Below, piece after piece: positions 52,380 through 64,000 of a stretch of 64,000 bases of DNA. The position numbers and the translations under genes were made by a program. The stretch is from Torymus aiolomorphi (taxonomy: Eukaryota > Arthropoda > Insecta > Hymenoptera > Torymidae). Within the stretch, counting starts at the first letter, position 1; each line of letters opens with the position of its first letter. The DNA lies in NCBI GenBank assembly GCA_036365515.1, contig CM070874.1, positions 110,781,235 through 110,845,234 on the forward strand, in the 5' to 3' direction. The notes below the pieces were generated by a model. The model saw only the letters and a list, made by a program, of their open reading frames with translations. It searched no databases and had not been told where the DNA came from.

Positions 52380-53880
52380 TGCGATCCGCATCTTGAAATT
52401 AGTGTTTTATAAAGGTTCGCCCAACGCTACCCCGCCCGTTTGTATATACCATCGAGCCCCACGCGTATGATGAAGCGCGGCAATTTTTTATCGGCAGCCG
52501 CATTTTTAGCCCCATAAATTCTCGGGCTGATCGCAATTTCGCGGCGCTAGATAGCAGGAGTGATCAAGCCCGGTCTCCTCGCGCCCCCAAGGGTGCTGAT
52601 ATAATAACCGGGCGCAACTATCTTGCATAGGATCGATTAACGCACTACTATGGAAAATGTAGCGCGAGCCGTTGCGCGGATCTATAGTGGTTGATTTATA
52701 TCTAGCGGGGGTGTAAATAAATAGCAACACAATTTAGATAAACTATATAATTAATGTACAAGAACGTAGTTACTCCGCGCGTCCCGCTTTATTAACATTG
52801 TACATGGATGCTTTCACGGAAATTCTTCTTTTTTTTTCTTTCTTTTGTTCGACCTTTTATTAACCATTCTTCTAATCTTCATAGCAACCACTTTGCATCA
52901 TAAAAAAATTCATCGCGCTAAAAGAATCGCGCCGAAAAAAGGACCCTCCATTTTTCTCAAAAAACAACGCGCGCCCGCGAGCCGAGCTTTTTTCTATTGA
53001 AAGTTGGCGGTATCGCTCGGCTGCGCCTTATACAAAAACGATATCGCTCCCGCTCTCGTATACACATTCATACATCCATCCCCCCTCCACACACACACAT
53101 GCGCAGGCGCTGCACGCATTTCTCTCGCGCATCGCTTGGCCGAGGGAATATACAGTTTCGCGTCGAGCTGACGCTTCCATTAAAGTTATGAAAAAAATGC
53201 CCATCGCTCTCTCTTTCTCTCTCCCGCTTGTACTATATATACCTTCGGAAAGCGCGGCGCGCGTTATCCGGCCGGCGTATCTGTCAACTCTCCCGCGAGC
53301 GCGAGCTGCCCTACGAAAAAAAAAGAGAGCGCTCGCGCTCGTTGTACATAGTTCCGCGTATTATGAGCGAGTGGCCGCGGGGGGTTTGACGCGCGATTTT
53401 TTTCCTTTTGCTTTTTTTTTTGTTGGCCTCTGTTTTTATGCGAGCGAGCGAGCGAGCAAGCGCGTGCGCCAGTAATCGCTTTATGCCAAAGGCCACGCGG
53501 ATTTTGTCGCGCGCGCGTGTTTGCTCGAGGAACAAATATAGCCGGATGCGAGAGAGAGCGCGTGGGAGTGCCACTGTCGGTCCATTTCAATTTCGGGCCG
53601 AAAGAGTGGCGCGGAAGGAGGGGGGCAGGAGGGAGAAATTCTCTTCGTAGCGGCGTTTTTTTCGGATATCGAATATCTGGGTAAGTTTGTTCATCGATGG
53701 GTCGCGAGAGAGTTTGTTGTTGTCGATGCGGGACGATGATTTCTCGAAAAGTTTTGATCAAAATGAAGGCTTTCTTTTAATTCGGAAAGCCGACTGAGCA
53801 CTGGGGATTCGAAAGTTGAAGTGTATTTTTTTTTGCACTGTCGTAAGTTAGAGCGCGAAAGTTATTCGTCTCTTGCGCAC
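52380..53880. other. CpG-rich island, possibly two
   Basis: A small patch at 52380-52700 is separated by AT-rich text from the main one. The main one runs from CATCCCCCCTCCACACACAC to GGGTAAGTTTGTTCATCG and GTTTGTTGTTGTCGATGCGG. Confidence 0.5.
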
Positions 53881-54483
53881 TCTTTTGTAGTAAGAACCTT
53901 TTTGTCAAGCGAAATTTTCAGAATAGGAATAACTACTTGAATGGTAAAATTTTATTGAGGAGGCGGCAATTAAATTTTCATAACTCATTTTTGATAATAG
54001 CTATTTTACGCTTCTGTTTCTCGGGATGAGAGAAAAGTCGGGAATTGAATGCTCCCGAGGCGTTTAGCTCTAATTTGAAATGGCGGCATAAACAAATGAA
54101 TTACGGGAGTTCAAGTTTAGAAGCGCGGAAAATTTACGGCGTATAAAAATGTTTTAATGGATACTTATGAAAACTCGCCGGACGATTGCCACGAATTCCC
54201 CCTTGTACAGCCGTAAAAATTTTCACGACTAATTTGCAAAAATGAAAAAGTTTCTCGGTTTCGCCAGTGCACGGAAGTTGGCTCAAACGGCGGAGAAGCT
54301 TCTTTTGTTATGAAGCCGGAAATGACTTCTGCGATACAATGTAGCTATACTTATGTGTCGGTTGTAAATGTAATCTAGTGCATAATATTTAATATGTGTA
54401 ATATATTTTTATTGGGGTATTGTAAGATTTACTTATATTATTATTACAAAATAAACTTTATGCAACGAATAAACTCGAATGTA

Positions 54484-54715
54484 CACCGTGAAAAATGATC
54501 TAATAAAAATTACCATAATACATAGTAACGTTGGGAGATACTTGAAATGTTAAAATAATTACTATGTGTTTTATAGTAAAAATTGCTATGTACATAGTAA
54601 AAAATTACTAAACACATAGGAATTTCGACTATAGAACATAGTAATTATTTTGATATTGTATGTCCCGGCATTACTATGTATTATAGCAATTTTTATGAGA
54701 TCATTTTTCTCAATA
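54484..54715. mobile_element. Foldback MITE, about 230 bp
   Basis: Arms GAAAAATGATCTAATAAAAA and GAAAAATGATCTCATAAAAA (right arm reversed) continue through ATAATACATAGTAA, GGGA(G/C)ATAC and AAAATAATTACTATGT. The centre is rich in ACATAGTAA repeats. TA dinucleotides flank both ends. There is no coding capacity. It lies in an AT-rich spacer of the giant intron. Confidence 0.75.
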
Positions 54716-54799
54716 TATAAATACAGTTTTTTTTCAATAATTTTGTTGTTCAAACTACCATTTTTTAACACTTCAATTCAAGCACTAACTTCTTCGCAT

Positions 54800-55740
54800 A
54801 AATCTATACTTACCCCCAACTCCTACTCGTAAAGTCAAGTAACCTAATAAATTGAGCAAAAAAAATGTATACCATTCTAATAACTCCTCGAAACCTCTTC
54901 AAAATACTATCAAAACACTTGGAGTCCCCGGCGTACACCCTTCTCCCACCACCCACTATACCTAACGCATTACTCCCACAGCGGCCAAAATTCAACTTCC
55001 GTACCCTCGGCGCCGCTCGTCTCTCATAACCCTAGCAGCGGCGCCCTTATACAGCCACTCTGTCCTCTGCGACTGCTAAACTGCACGCCCAAGAAATCGC
55101 TAACGACCAACGCCGAGCTTAAATCCTGTACACGCAACACTCACTCGCGCTCATATATATATATCCGAATTGCAGCGCGCGCAGGACTGTTTGAAAAGCC
55201 GTCGTCGCTGCGCGCGTTCGCATTATTGGATAACTTGTCTAATAAGATTTGCGCCGCGCCAGCGAGGTGAGCAGCGCGGCGTACTTAAGCTCGCGCGTAT
55301 ATACGCGGTGTCGGGTGTAGCTGCGCCCTGACGCGTGTAGGTGACGAGTTGACACGTGATATCCTCTCCACGCGCTCTCCCATGCGCCTCAACGCGAGGA
55401 GCCTGCACATGTATGCAGGTCTGTCTGTCTTGGGGTTGTGCACGTGTGTGTGTGTGTGTGGGCGTGTGGCTTCTTCTTGATGCGCATCCTTGGAAGGGAG
55501 AGAAAGAGACGAGGACTGACGAAAGGCGAGGACACGCGCAGTGACATCTCGGGGTTTTCCCAAATGAGAAGACGGAGAGATGGAATTTTCCTTGGCAGGA
55601 GCTTGCGGTGGGAGGAGTGACGGGAGAAGGAAGATGCATCGCGATTGTTGTAAAAAAGGAAGCTTTTTGTTGATGCGTTGTCTTATAGAAGTGGTGGTGT
55701 AATGGTATAGTTTATTTTGATGCGGATGAATTTTTTTTTC
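54800..55740. other. CpG-rich island with strand-skew switch
   Basis: Left CTTACCCCCAACTCCTACTC and CTCCCACCACCCACTATACC-like text. Right GGTGGGAGGAGTGACGGGAG and AGTGGTGGTGTAATGG. Flanked on both sides by foldback MITEs. Confidence 0.62.
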
Positions 55741-55776
55741 GAAAAACTGGGCGAAGATGTAGTTGATTTTTGAAAG

Positions 55777-55898
55777 GTTCTCTCCAAAGTTGAATTAATA
55801 AAATCTTACTATATTAAAAAATGAGTACTTCCACTAAGAATTAGCAATTTTTACTAATGTTTAGTGGTTTTTTCATTAATTCAACTTTAGAGAGTTTG
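55777..55898. mobile_element. Short foldback element, about 120 bp
   Basis: Left TTCTCTCCAAAGTTGAATTAAT pattern (CTCTCCAAAGTTGAATTAAT) pairs with right-arm reverse complement CTCTCTAAAGTTGAATTAAT. The interior also pairs (CACTAA / TTAGTG). It lies immediately right of a CpG-rich island. Confidence 0.6.
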
Positions 55899-56939
55899 TT
55901 ATCGTTATCAAAAGAAATAACCGACAAGAGGTGCATTATAACTGATGAAGTGCAATTTTTAAATTCATTTTTCTTATATTCTACTAAAACATATTTGTTT
56001 TATTAATTGGAAAATCAGGAGAGGATTAGCGTGTGTGTCTTGACATACCGCTCACATCTCTGCCTATTTCATCAGTATTCCATTTAATAAATGCGATTTT
56101 GTGTACTTTAGACTTCCCGTAAAAATCTCCCGCTCTTAGCTCTATTTGACCACTAATATTTTATTCATGTCGTGATGGGAGAAAAAACTCACTCTTCACG
56201 CGCCACCGACACGATATTTACCTCGGAGTTAACGCATCGCTCGAGTTTGCATTGTGGCAATCCACACACAAAGTGCGATAATCGCCTGGCTTATCGGGAC
56301 ACTTATGCAACGCGAAGGAACCCACGCGGTCAGCAATTAGGAGATTTCCTGGCGATGCCGCGGGGTATTTAATCCGTCAGTCAAGAGTAAATTGCTTTTT
56401 CTCTTTGTGTGCCCCGAAACGCGCGCGAGATATACGATTGGACCGGTTTATTTTATCTGTGTGTGTATATATGTGCCGGCCGGAAGAACTTGTCTCATGC
56501 GTTGTGTCTGTTTGACGCGCTGGCGGGAATAAACAAATAAAACTAGCGGTGAGGTTTTGAATTTTAACGAAGGGGATACGTGATGATAACCAGTTTTTGG
56601 ATTGTACCTCATGGGTTAGTTTCAGAAATAATGTTTCTATGTCCGTATTGAACTTTTACTTTTTAACGAATTTATTAATGAATCACTTATTACACAATCA
56701 ATATATATTCATTCAATATTAAAGCTATTATGTTATTTATAATATTTCTCCTAAAATTAGATACATTTTCACAATAAAATTGATTAATAAAAAATAAGGC
56801 TATTTGATAAAAAGAAATATTTGATTTATTAAAGAATAAATTAACATATTGTAATTTGCAATATATGTCATTCAATTAAATTACTTTTTTTTCTATCTCA
56901 ATAATCAAATAGAATCGTAGAAATATAGCTTTCAATTGA

Positions 56940-57690
56940 ACCAATCTTCTCAACAGCCACCCATCATTAGCTTATACCAACCCTCAATACACAGCAACAC
57001 CTTCGCTCATCACCAACAAACAGCACCATCCAGCTAACAATGCCCAAACCAATTGATCGCTACCATTACCCGCGGCACATAAACGTTGCACCTACAGCAG
57101 CAGCAGCAGCAGCAGCAGCATCAACCAAACCGGCCTACACCGGTACTCGACACGTCTCGACGCTTTCTCTCTCACTCTCTCCCGCGTATAGACACGCAGC
57201 GCCGCTTCATTAGCTCAGGCTTTGGCTCCACTCTCTCACTCTCGCACCGACAGACGATTACCCGCTCGCTCATCCGCGGCCGCGCGCTCTAAGCCTAATC
57301 GATTTAGCGCCAAGATCTTACATATGCCTGTATAGTCCTTCGCGCCTGAGGGGTGCCTTTACAGCAGCAGCTCTTGCATTGAAAAAAAATTGTGGGGAGG
57401 GAGAATGCAGTGCAGCGGCGCGGCGACGTATTTTTTTTATTATGGATGGGTGAGTCGGTTCAAGGCTGTAGTTAAAGATGGACAGGCGTCGGGTATTTTT
57501 AATGCGGCGGCGGCGGCGCGGGTGAAGGTTTTGTAGAAAATAGACGCGATGGGCCGGGTGACAGTTGGGCTCGTCTACCGATTGTGGGTGGGGATGGACG
57601 GACAGCATTAGCGGGTGGTGTATAAGCACTGTGCATTTGGATTTTGAAAAAGAGTGAAGGTAGGAGTGAATTTCTCGAGCTTTTATCGGC
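56940..57690. other. CpG-rich island with strand-skew switch
   Basis: Left CAACAGCCACCCATCATTAG and the CAG repeat. Right GTGGGTGGGGATGGACGG and GCGGGTGGTGTATAAGC. Confidence 0.6.
57095..57120. repeat. (CAG)8 trinucleotide repeat
   Basis: Eight to nine CAG units in the A/C-rich left flank of an island. It would read poly-Gln on the plus strand, but no convincing gene surrounds it. Confidence 0.9.
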
Positions 57691-57859
57691 TTATGAACGT
57701 TAACAAAATTTACATAAAATAACAACGGACAGACAAAATATTTACTAATAAAGCTTTACAGAATTATGTAATATTTCACGATAACGGTGTGCATTATGTT
57801 TATAATGTCCTTCACATGATTCAAGGATTATTTCAGTTTCAGCTTTTATCCCGAAAAAT

Positions 57860-58800
57860 CCTTTTACATTCCATTATCCGACAAAATTCCCGCACCATCC
57901 TCCACATTTCACTTTTCGAAAAAACAAAAAAAAAACCCCGCACTGCCCTGCTTCATTTATCCGAAATTAACCCATCTCTATCTCGCGCGCATATTAATCC
58001 TCTCTCTGTCTCTCTCTCTCTCGCCTCCCCTTTCCAAAAACAAACGCGCGAATAAAAAAATTCGTCTAGCTCATCCGCAGCCAAAGTTATTATTAAAGCC
58101 CGCGTCGTTTACATAATCATCATCAGATAATACCGAGCGTAAATTAATTTAATGCCCGCTCGTAACTCGCGGACTTTAACCCGAGCGCACGAGCGCGTAT
58201 ACGCGATTCGCACGGTTCGTTATACAAAAGTCGGCTCCCGATTGACTCTCTGTCTCGCTCTCCTATCTTCTCGGCCGTTACCTTGCGAGAGCGAGCGGAG
58301 GAAGACGAGGAACTAGCCGTTCCACGACGACGAGATGGAGCAATCTCGACGCGAAGGCGTTCATGACGTTTATTGTTGTAAGAATATGGGCAATATGGTC
58401 GATGCGCTGAGCGCGCGCGCAAGAGAGAGAGAGAGAGAGAGAGGCGAGCGAGCGCACAGTCATGAATAAATCAAGCATCGTAAAACCAGCCTGTTTGTAT
58501 TGTGGAGCGAGCGCGAGAGCCAGCGAGCCTCGGTCCCCTGTCCGACCATAGCCGACCTCGTTCTACTTGCATCTTCCCGTTGTTGCGCTCGGGCTGTCTA
58601 TTCGATCGTTCGTTGCGCTATGCTGTTGAAGCCGTGGCCTGTGTGTGTGTGAGCGCGTGTTATATACGGTGTGCGAGGTCTTATCCCACCTTTCATCGAT
58701 TATTTTCTTATCGTTGTAAATAACTTTTTAAGTATTTGTATAATGAGCAGGGATTTGTTAATATGCTGGCGGGTTGTTTCAGGTGGTTGAGAAAAATATT
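57860..58800. other. CpG-rich island with strand-skew switch
   Basis: Left CGCACCATCCTCCACATTTC with a CT tract near 57999-58021. GA tract at 58421-58443. Right GGCGGGTTGTTTCAGGTGG. Confidence 0.58.
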
Positions 58801-60359
58801 TTTACTCTGTATGATATATTATATATTGAGTAAATGAGAAGTGTTTTGATGCATTTATATAATGGTTGGTTTTATATTGTAGAAATAAAAGGGCTTAGTT
58901 TTATCAGAAGGACATAAAAATGTAAGTTCCTCCCATCTTGATTTTTTTAAGATAAAATTGGGATGGATCACGAATAGCTGTATAATATAACGAATAAGTG
59001 AGAAATTGAAATTGTTTAATAACAATGTTGCAGAATAAAATGCTAATTAACTTAAAATTTATCTCATAATACTCGTTCTTTTTAACATTTTTTATCTGCA
59101 CTCAGATAACCTTTTATTTTCAACATGTAATCTCGTGTGAATAATCTTTTCAAGTCCACTATAGTTGAATAGGCTCTGTTCATTCAAATGTAAGAAAAGA
59201 TGCAAGTAATGTAGCGCATTTAATATATGATCGTAAAACACAAACGATAAATAAATGAAGCTTAAGCGAGAAGGCTGCACATATCGGTGTTATTATATTA
59301 TACTATACCTATATCAGTGTTATAAACAAAGCTCATTACAGTATACCTTTATTCTCGCAAGAGTAGTTTTTATTAACAACAAAAGACAGGGATTTCGTAA
59401 AGTTTATTTAGATAGAAACAAGAAGAACTTTCGCGTCGTTCTCAAATATTAACACACCCCTATTTTCCTTCGTTTACGCGTCCTTTTTATACCGCCGCTT
59501 TCGTACCTACTTATTTGTTTATCTCCAGGTCTGTTATTTCTCTCCTCTTTCCACTCCTACCTCTCCCCGTATTCAGCGCGTGAGCCTGCATCGATCTATT
59601 TTCTCGGTTTACAAGTTTGCTTTTGTTGCTGCTCTCGGCTTTCGTATTTTCACAACCTCGCCGATTTAAAACGCATATCGTACATATACACGCCTTGCTC
59701 CGAAGAAAGCTCGAGCGTACACGCATTTCCATTGTCTTATTCCAATGCTGTCGGACGAGCTTATATCCATTTTCAACGATTTCCCAGAACTGCTCGGAAT
59801 GATTGAAGCTGTAGAAAACATCCCGCTCGACGACTATTTACCTTGGAAATCAATTAATCAACTATCGAGGAACATGCACACTGAGAGATGAAATTAGTTT
59901 TTATAGTGATTCCTGGCGTGCTCGCTGCCCCAAGAAATTTCAATTTATTCTTGATGCAAACAAGCTGAGTTGCTTACCTTTTATGCTAGCTATACGAGAT
60001 GGTTTTCATTAATAATGCTTGAACGTTGCAAAAGAAACAGAGGAGTAATGTTTATTAAAGTTTATAAAAGATTTTTAATTAAATTTCGAATCGCCTGCGT
60101 AACGTCGATTTCAATCTGGATTGACTTTATAAAGTGAGTTACGTATAGAAAGTTAATTATAATAGAAGATACGAAAAATCGTATAATGATTTCATCACAG
60201 TATTGTAAATTACGCATTCCATTTTTCATCTGCTCCAAAACAATCACCCCCTAATAAATTCCTTAATTATTATTCGAGAAAGCAATGTTAAAACACAAAC
60301 GTCGAAATTTCCCAATAACAACAGATAATGGTTACTCATTAGCAGTGAAATTACCCTAT

Positions 60360-61080
60360 ATATTCACGTTAAAATCGAAAATTGCAACAAAAACAAATAT
60401 CCCCTCCGCCTGCACGCGCGACATCATCAAATCCGCACAACTCTGGCATCCCCCCAGCTCCATCAGCGCCGGGAAAATTGGCCACGAAAAAGCCTCCTCC
60501 CGTCTCCCTTTCGATTTAATATTGCCAATATATCCAGCCGACGCTCTCTCTCTCTCTCATTCGCTCACTCGTGCGCGCGAGGGTGTGATAAATAGCGCGG
60601 ATAGGCGCGGCGGCGGTGGCGAAAAAATTCACTCCGCTTTAAACTAATTTGCACGGTCCACGAGAGCGGGTCGCCCCCGCGCGCCCATCGAAACCCATCG
60701 TTTACACTCTTCCGAACTTGGGTGCACGCTCATGTAACGAATTTCTTCCCTCTCGCTCGCGCGAAAGCTCGTTCGGCTATGAACCCTCGCCCCCGCCGCC
60801 GCTGACCGACGATCGAGCGCGCTCGTTCGCTCTTTCTCTATTTCTATTTACTCGCGCGCGAGTTCTCGCTTTTGGATCGAGTTCGCTGTCGCTCGGCTTA
60901 TTTTTTTTTTCGCGGCGACTAACTCTCGTGTTTTTCATCGCTTATCGGTTACAATATTGTTATTCGTTCGTGTATAGTTTTCGTCGTGGATGTGGAATTG
61001 GCGAATAGTTTGGGAAATCGTTGATACTTTTTGGAAATTAATGTTTTGTGTTTTCGGTTTGAACTTTGATTTTCAAAAGA
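60360..61080. other. CpG-rich island with strong skew switch
   Basis: Hand count of 60361-60480: about 39 A, 41 C, 22 T, 18 G. Hand count of 60961-61080: about 27 A, 10 C, 53 T, 30 G. Both A/T and C/G skews reverse. Confidence 0.65.
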
Positions 61081-61559
61081 TTAACAATTTAAATACAAAA
61101 ATTGTGATCTATCGGGTGAAGTTAATTATTGCAACTACTGTATCATGATTATTATAATAAGTGTAAAGAGGAAGAAATTATATAGAAAAATCTGCAAATA
61201 CAAATTAACAATATTTATTTTAAAAATATTTTCTTGCAAATTTACAAAAACCATTTAGAAAAAAACTGCTTTTGTACACAACTTAATACCAAAAATATTA
61301 TACTGATTGGAAAATAATCATTGTTATGGATACATATTAATTATAAATACTCAAAAAGTAGAAAAAAGCGTTTATGTAAATTTATCATTATTGATTATAT
61401 ACATATATTTACCAAGGTTGCAATTAGTTCGAAAAATATGTAAAGACCGTTGCTAAGAAGAAGCTAAGTTGTTGATTTTGTCGTTTGTGATTCAGTCGTT
61501 GCGTAACCTTGAATAAGGTGCTAATCAAGCATGAGAATAAACGAAACTTTCAAAGCATT

Positions 61560-62260
61560 TTGTGTTTATTTTTATATTTCCCAATCACCCGCCACAAATT
61601 CCGTTTTGTACGGAACAAATATATACCTTTCATTTATTTACACTATTATACATACTTTGCCTCCATATGAATTCGAAACTCTTTTCACAGACAAATAAAT
61701 ATTTTTATTATTTTCGGGCATGCAATTTAAATAAAAAAAAATCTCCTCTTCGTCCCCCGAAATGGGGGGTAAAAATAATTTTAATTTCATTATTCGCCGG
61801 ATTACACGGTCGAGGTTACATTCGCGTGCGCGTGCGCGCCCATTTCGGCGCAGATAAATATTTTTTTCGCCCACGCGCAGGGAATTAAATTTATAAAACT
61901 CTTGTTGTTAACGCGAAATAATACATCGCGTAACTTATCGCGTATGCGCGCTCGTGGCGGGCTGCACGCACGCGCATCACCGCAGAATCAGAAAAGCGAG
62001 CAGCGCTGATCCGCGGTCGTGCATTTATGAAAATGGAAAACGAACGGATAGAGGAGAGGAGGAGGGAGCCGGGGGAGGGCGGGAAACGTCAGTGACAGAC
62101 TTTGGCTCGAACGGTTTTGCGCGCTGTCTGTTGCGTATGGGTGCATCAACCTTTCGTCTCTTTTGTATAAGCTTTATTTTTCATTATGCGTGTAGTCTCT
62201 TCCGCGCGAGTTGTGAATTTGCAGCAGCAGTTCTTTCACTAGTATAGGTAAATTAAGAGA
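61560..62260. other. CpG-rich island
   Basis: Left CCCAATCACCCGCCACAAAT. Centre GGAGGAGGGAGCCGGGGGA. Right GTGTAGTCTCTTCCGCGCG, with weaker polarity than its neighbours. Confidence 0.42.
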
Positions 62261-62626
62261 AACAGAGAATTATCTCTTGTTATTTCATTTTTGAAAAATA
62301 ATTTTCAATTTACCTACTTGCTGGAGAAATTCTATCTGATGAGTTAATTTATCGTATTTGTTAGCAAATAGTTGAAACTACGTGTTTACAGTTATTATTT
62401 GCACTTGTTTAACAATCCTCGTAATCATGAATATTTTATTATATTATTAAAGAGTTATAGCAAGAGGTTAAAATTTTATATTACATAAGGATATCAAATT
62501 TTAAATAAATTTTACTTCATAGAATAAAGCATAATATTATGTATATTGTATCATGCTTTCTTGCACAACAAAATAACAACGAAAGATTTAATGGATTTAT
62601 TAGAATTATTCATCTGTTTTAATTAA

Positions 62627-62707
62627 TTCTAGAGTAATATGAAATGAATCGCGATAATATTTGATGTAATTTAGATTTTTGTATTAATTTCATATTATTC
62701 TAGTTTT
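62627..62707. repeat. 80-bp AT-rich inverted repeat
   Basis: TTCTAGAGTAATATGAAATGA pattern on the left (CTAGAGTAATATGAAATGAA) faces the reverse complement CTAGAATAATATGAAATTAA on the right. It may be a remnant of a small MITE; no border duplication is clear. Confidence 0.5.
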
Positions 62708-62899
62708 AGATATCAAATTGTAACTGCAGTCCTTCATTGTTTAGATTTATTAGAGCCATTACATTTCGCAGTAGGATACACAAAAATATAGGGAAAAATT
62801 TGATAAAAATATCATCTTACGCACAATAAATTTCTTCTATTTTCTATACTGTAAAAATAATTTCCTTCTTCTTAAAAACCAAACTATCACCTTACAAAG

Positions 62900-63660
62900 C
62901 ATCGTGGTAATCCCAACGTTAATTAGATTTCGAAACGCTAAGCAAAGTTCATCTATGTGAAGCGAACCGCGAATTTCGCTAACCGCTCAGCTTCCTCGTC
63001 AGATTTCGACGTCTCTGTTTTGAAAGTAAATATTTATAATCTCATTAATTGCTCTCGGCACAACAAGCATCTATCTCTCTTCCTCCATCTCCGCCACTAT
63101 ATTCACTCCAACGTGTATAACGATATCATCATGGAAGACAGACAGAATGCCCTGCACACATTCGCACAGACTGCAACGTTTACATTAATACTCACTGCGC
63201 GAGCGCGGTGGCGCTTGCCAGTCGAACAAACGGATTTTACCAACAATTACAAAACTCATTCACAAAATGGACGCAGGCGCAAAATATACGCGATTGCCAA
63301 TAGCAGCGCGGATCGAAATCCATTTAGCGGAGGCGCGTTATGCTCTCGCGAATATATTATTGATTCGAAGGGAGAGAGAGAGCGAGAGCGAGCTACAGCC
63401 GCCGACGCGCGAACGCGCGCGCATTATGCGCGAGTGAAACTTGCCTTTCACGTCGGAATTATTCTCTTCTTTGCGTTCTCCCTCTCTCTCCCTCTCTCGA
63501 TATATATATTGGATTGTAGCAGGAGCGGCAGCAGCAGCAGCGGCCTTTGACGTGTCAGTCTGCGCATAAATTTTTCCTGCGCGAATAAACACGCGCGCGC
63601 TCGCGCGCTGACTGCGAGATGTCATCCCCCTTAACAAACCGCTCGGTGGACAATATAATG
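62900..63660. other. CpG-rich patch with a 197-codon open frame
   Basis: The plus-strand frame at 62957-63550 (198 codons from ATG) is the longest in the window not dominated by a microsatellite. It contains Arg-rich text, a hydrophobic stretch (VGIILFFAFSLSLPLSIYIL) and a Ser/Gly tail. I recognise no domain. The composition matches random reading of island DNA, so I do not call a gene. Confidence 0.4.
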
Positions 63661-63676
63661 CGAAAAAACGAAATAA

Positions 63677-63699
63677 ATATATATATATATATATATAAC
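63677..63699. repeat. Short (TA)n tract
   Basis: About 11 TA units at the right border of the last island. Confidence 0.85.
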
Positions 63700-64000
63700 T
63701 AAGAGTATTTGAGGTGTACAGTTAATTATTACGGCTCTGTTGATAAATTATTATCTTTCAAGCATTGATTAGCTGCCACGAGCACGTTTATTGGACTGTT
63801 TTAAAATGAACGTATATATGAATGCGAATAATTAAAAAGGTAATTATCGAGCGTGAAAAAATCTTAATAACTACTGAGTGATATACGTATATATTATTGG
63901 CTTTAGAAAAATATGGAAGAGAGAACTTATCGATGGAGTAGTGAAGCACGAGCTTTTCATATATTATAACAAGTATTGAAATAACTTCCAACGTTATACA

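Overview
The window is animal nuclear DNA, most likely insect. It is AT-rich, intron-dominated, full of (GA)n/(CT)n microsatellites and CpG-rich patches, and has no operons. The only protein-coding gene I can support is an ionotropic glutamate receptor of the AMPA class (insect GluRIA/GluRIB type) on the minus strand. A parasitoid wasp or other hymenopteran is a plausible source because CpG is abundant and interspersed with GA repeats, but this is a guess.

Receptor gene. Ten exons lie, in transcription order, at 16893-16761, 14913-14793, 12566-12402, 9509-9282, 4633-4526, 4302-4192, 4112-3989, 3628-3534, 1082-859 and 722-513. All join in one open frame with GT/AG borders and matching phases, giving about 507 residues. 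They cover the distal part of the amino-terminal domain, the S1 half of the glutamate-binding domain, membrane helix M1 and the re-entrant pore loop M2. The signal peptide and proximal amino-terminal domain lie off the right edge. M3, S2, M4 and the C-tail lie off the left edge.

The large intron. From 16894 to the right edge (over 47 kb) I find no receptor exon and no other convincing gene. This phase-1 intron holds two textbook recursive splice (ratchet) points on the minus strand, at 30791/30790 and 49808/49807. Each is a pyrimidine-rich acceptor fused directly to a GTAAG donor, and each is followed 36-47 nt later by GTGAGT. They divide the visible intron into segments of about 14, 19 and more than 14 kb.

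Composition. The whole window alternates between AT-rich spacers and about 40 CpG-rich islands of 0.5-1.5 kb, roughly one per 1.6 kb. Most islands share one polarity on the plus strand: the left flank is rich in A and C (often with CT repeats) and the right flank is rich in G and T (often with GA repeats). Each island therefore looks like a centre of strand-skew reversal, as expected around bidirectional initiation of replication or transcription. I consider this the most unusual structural signal here.

Mobile DNA. Several non-coding foldback elements are visible: 7439-8380 (with a nested 89-bp hairpin at 7816-7904), 9861-10063, 42133-42292, 54484-54715 and 55777-55898. There are also smaller hairpins. 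No transposase, retroelement, tRNA, rRNA or CRISPR array was recognised.
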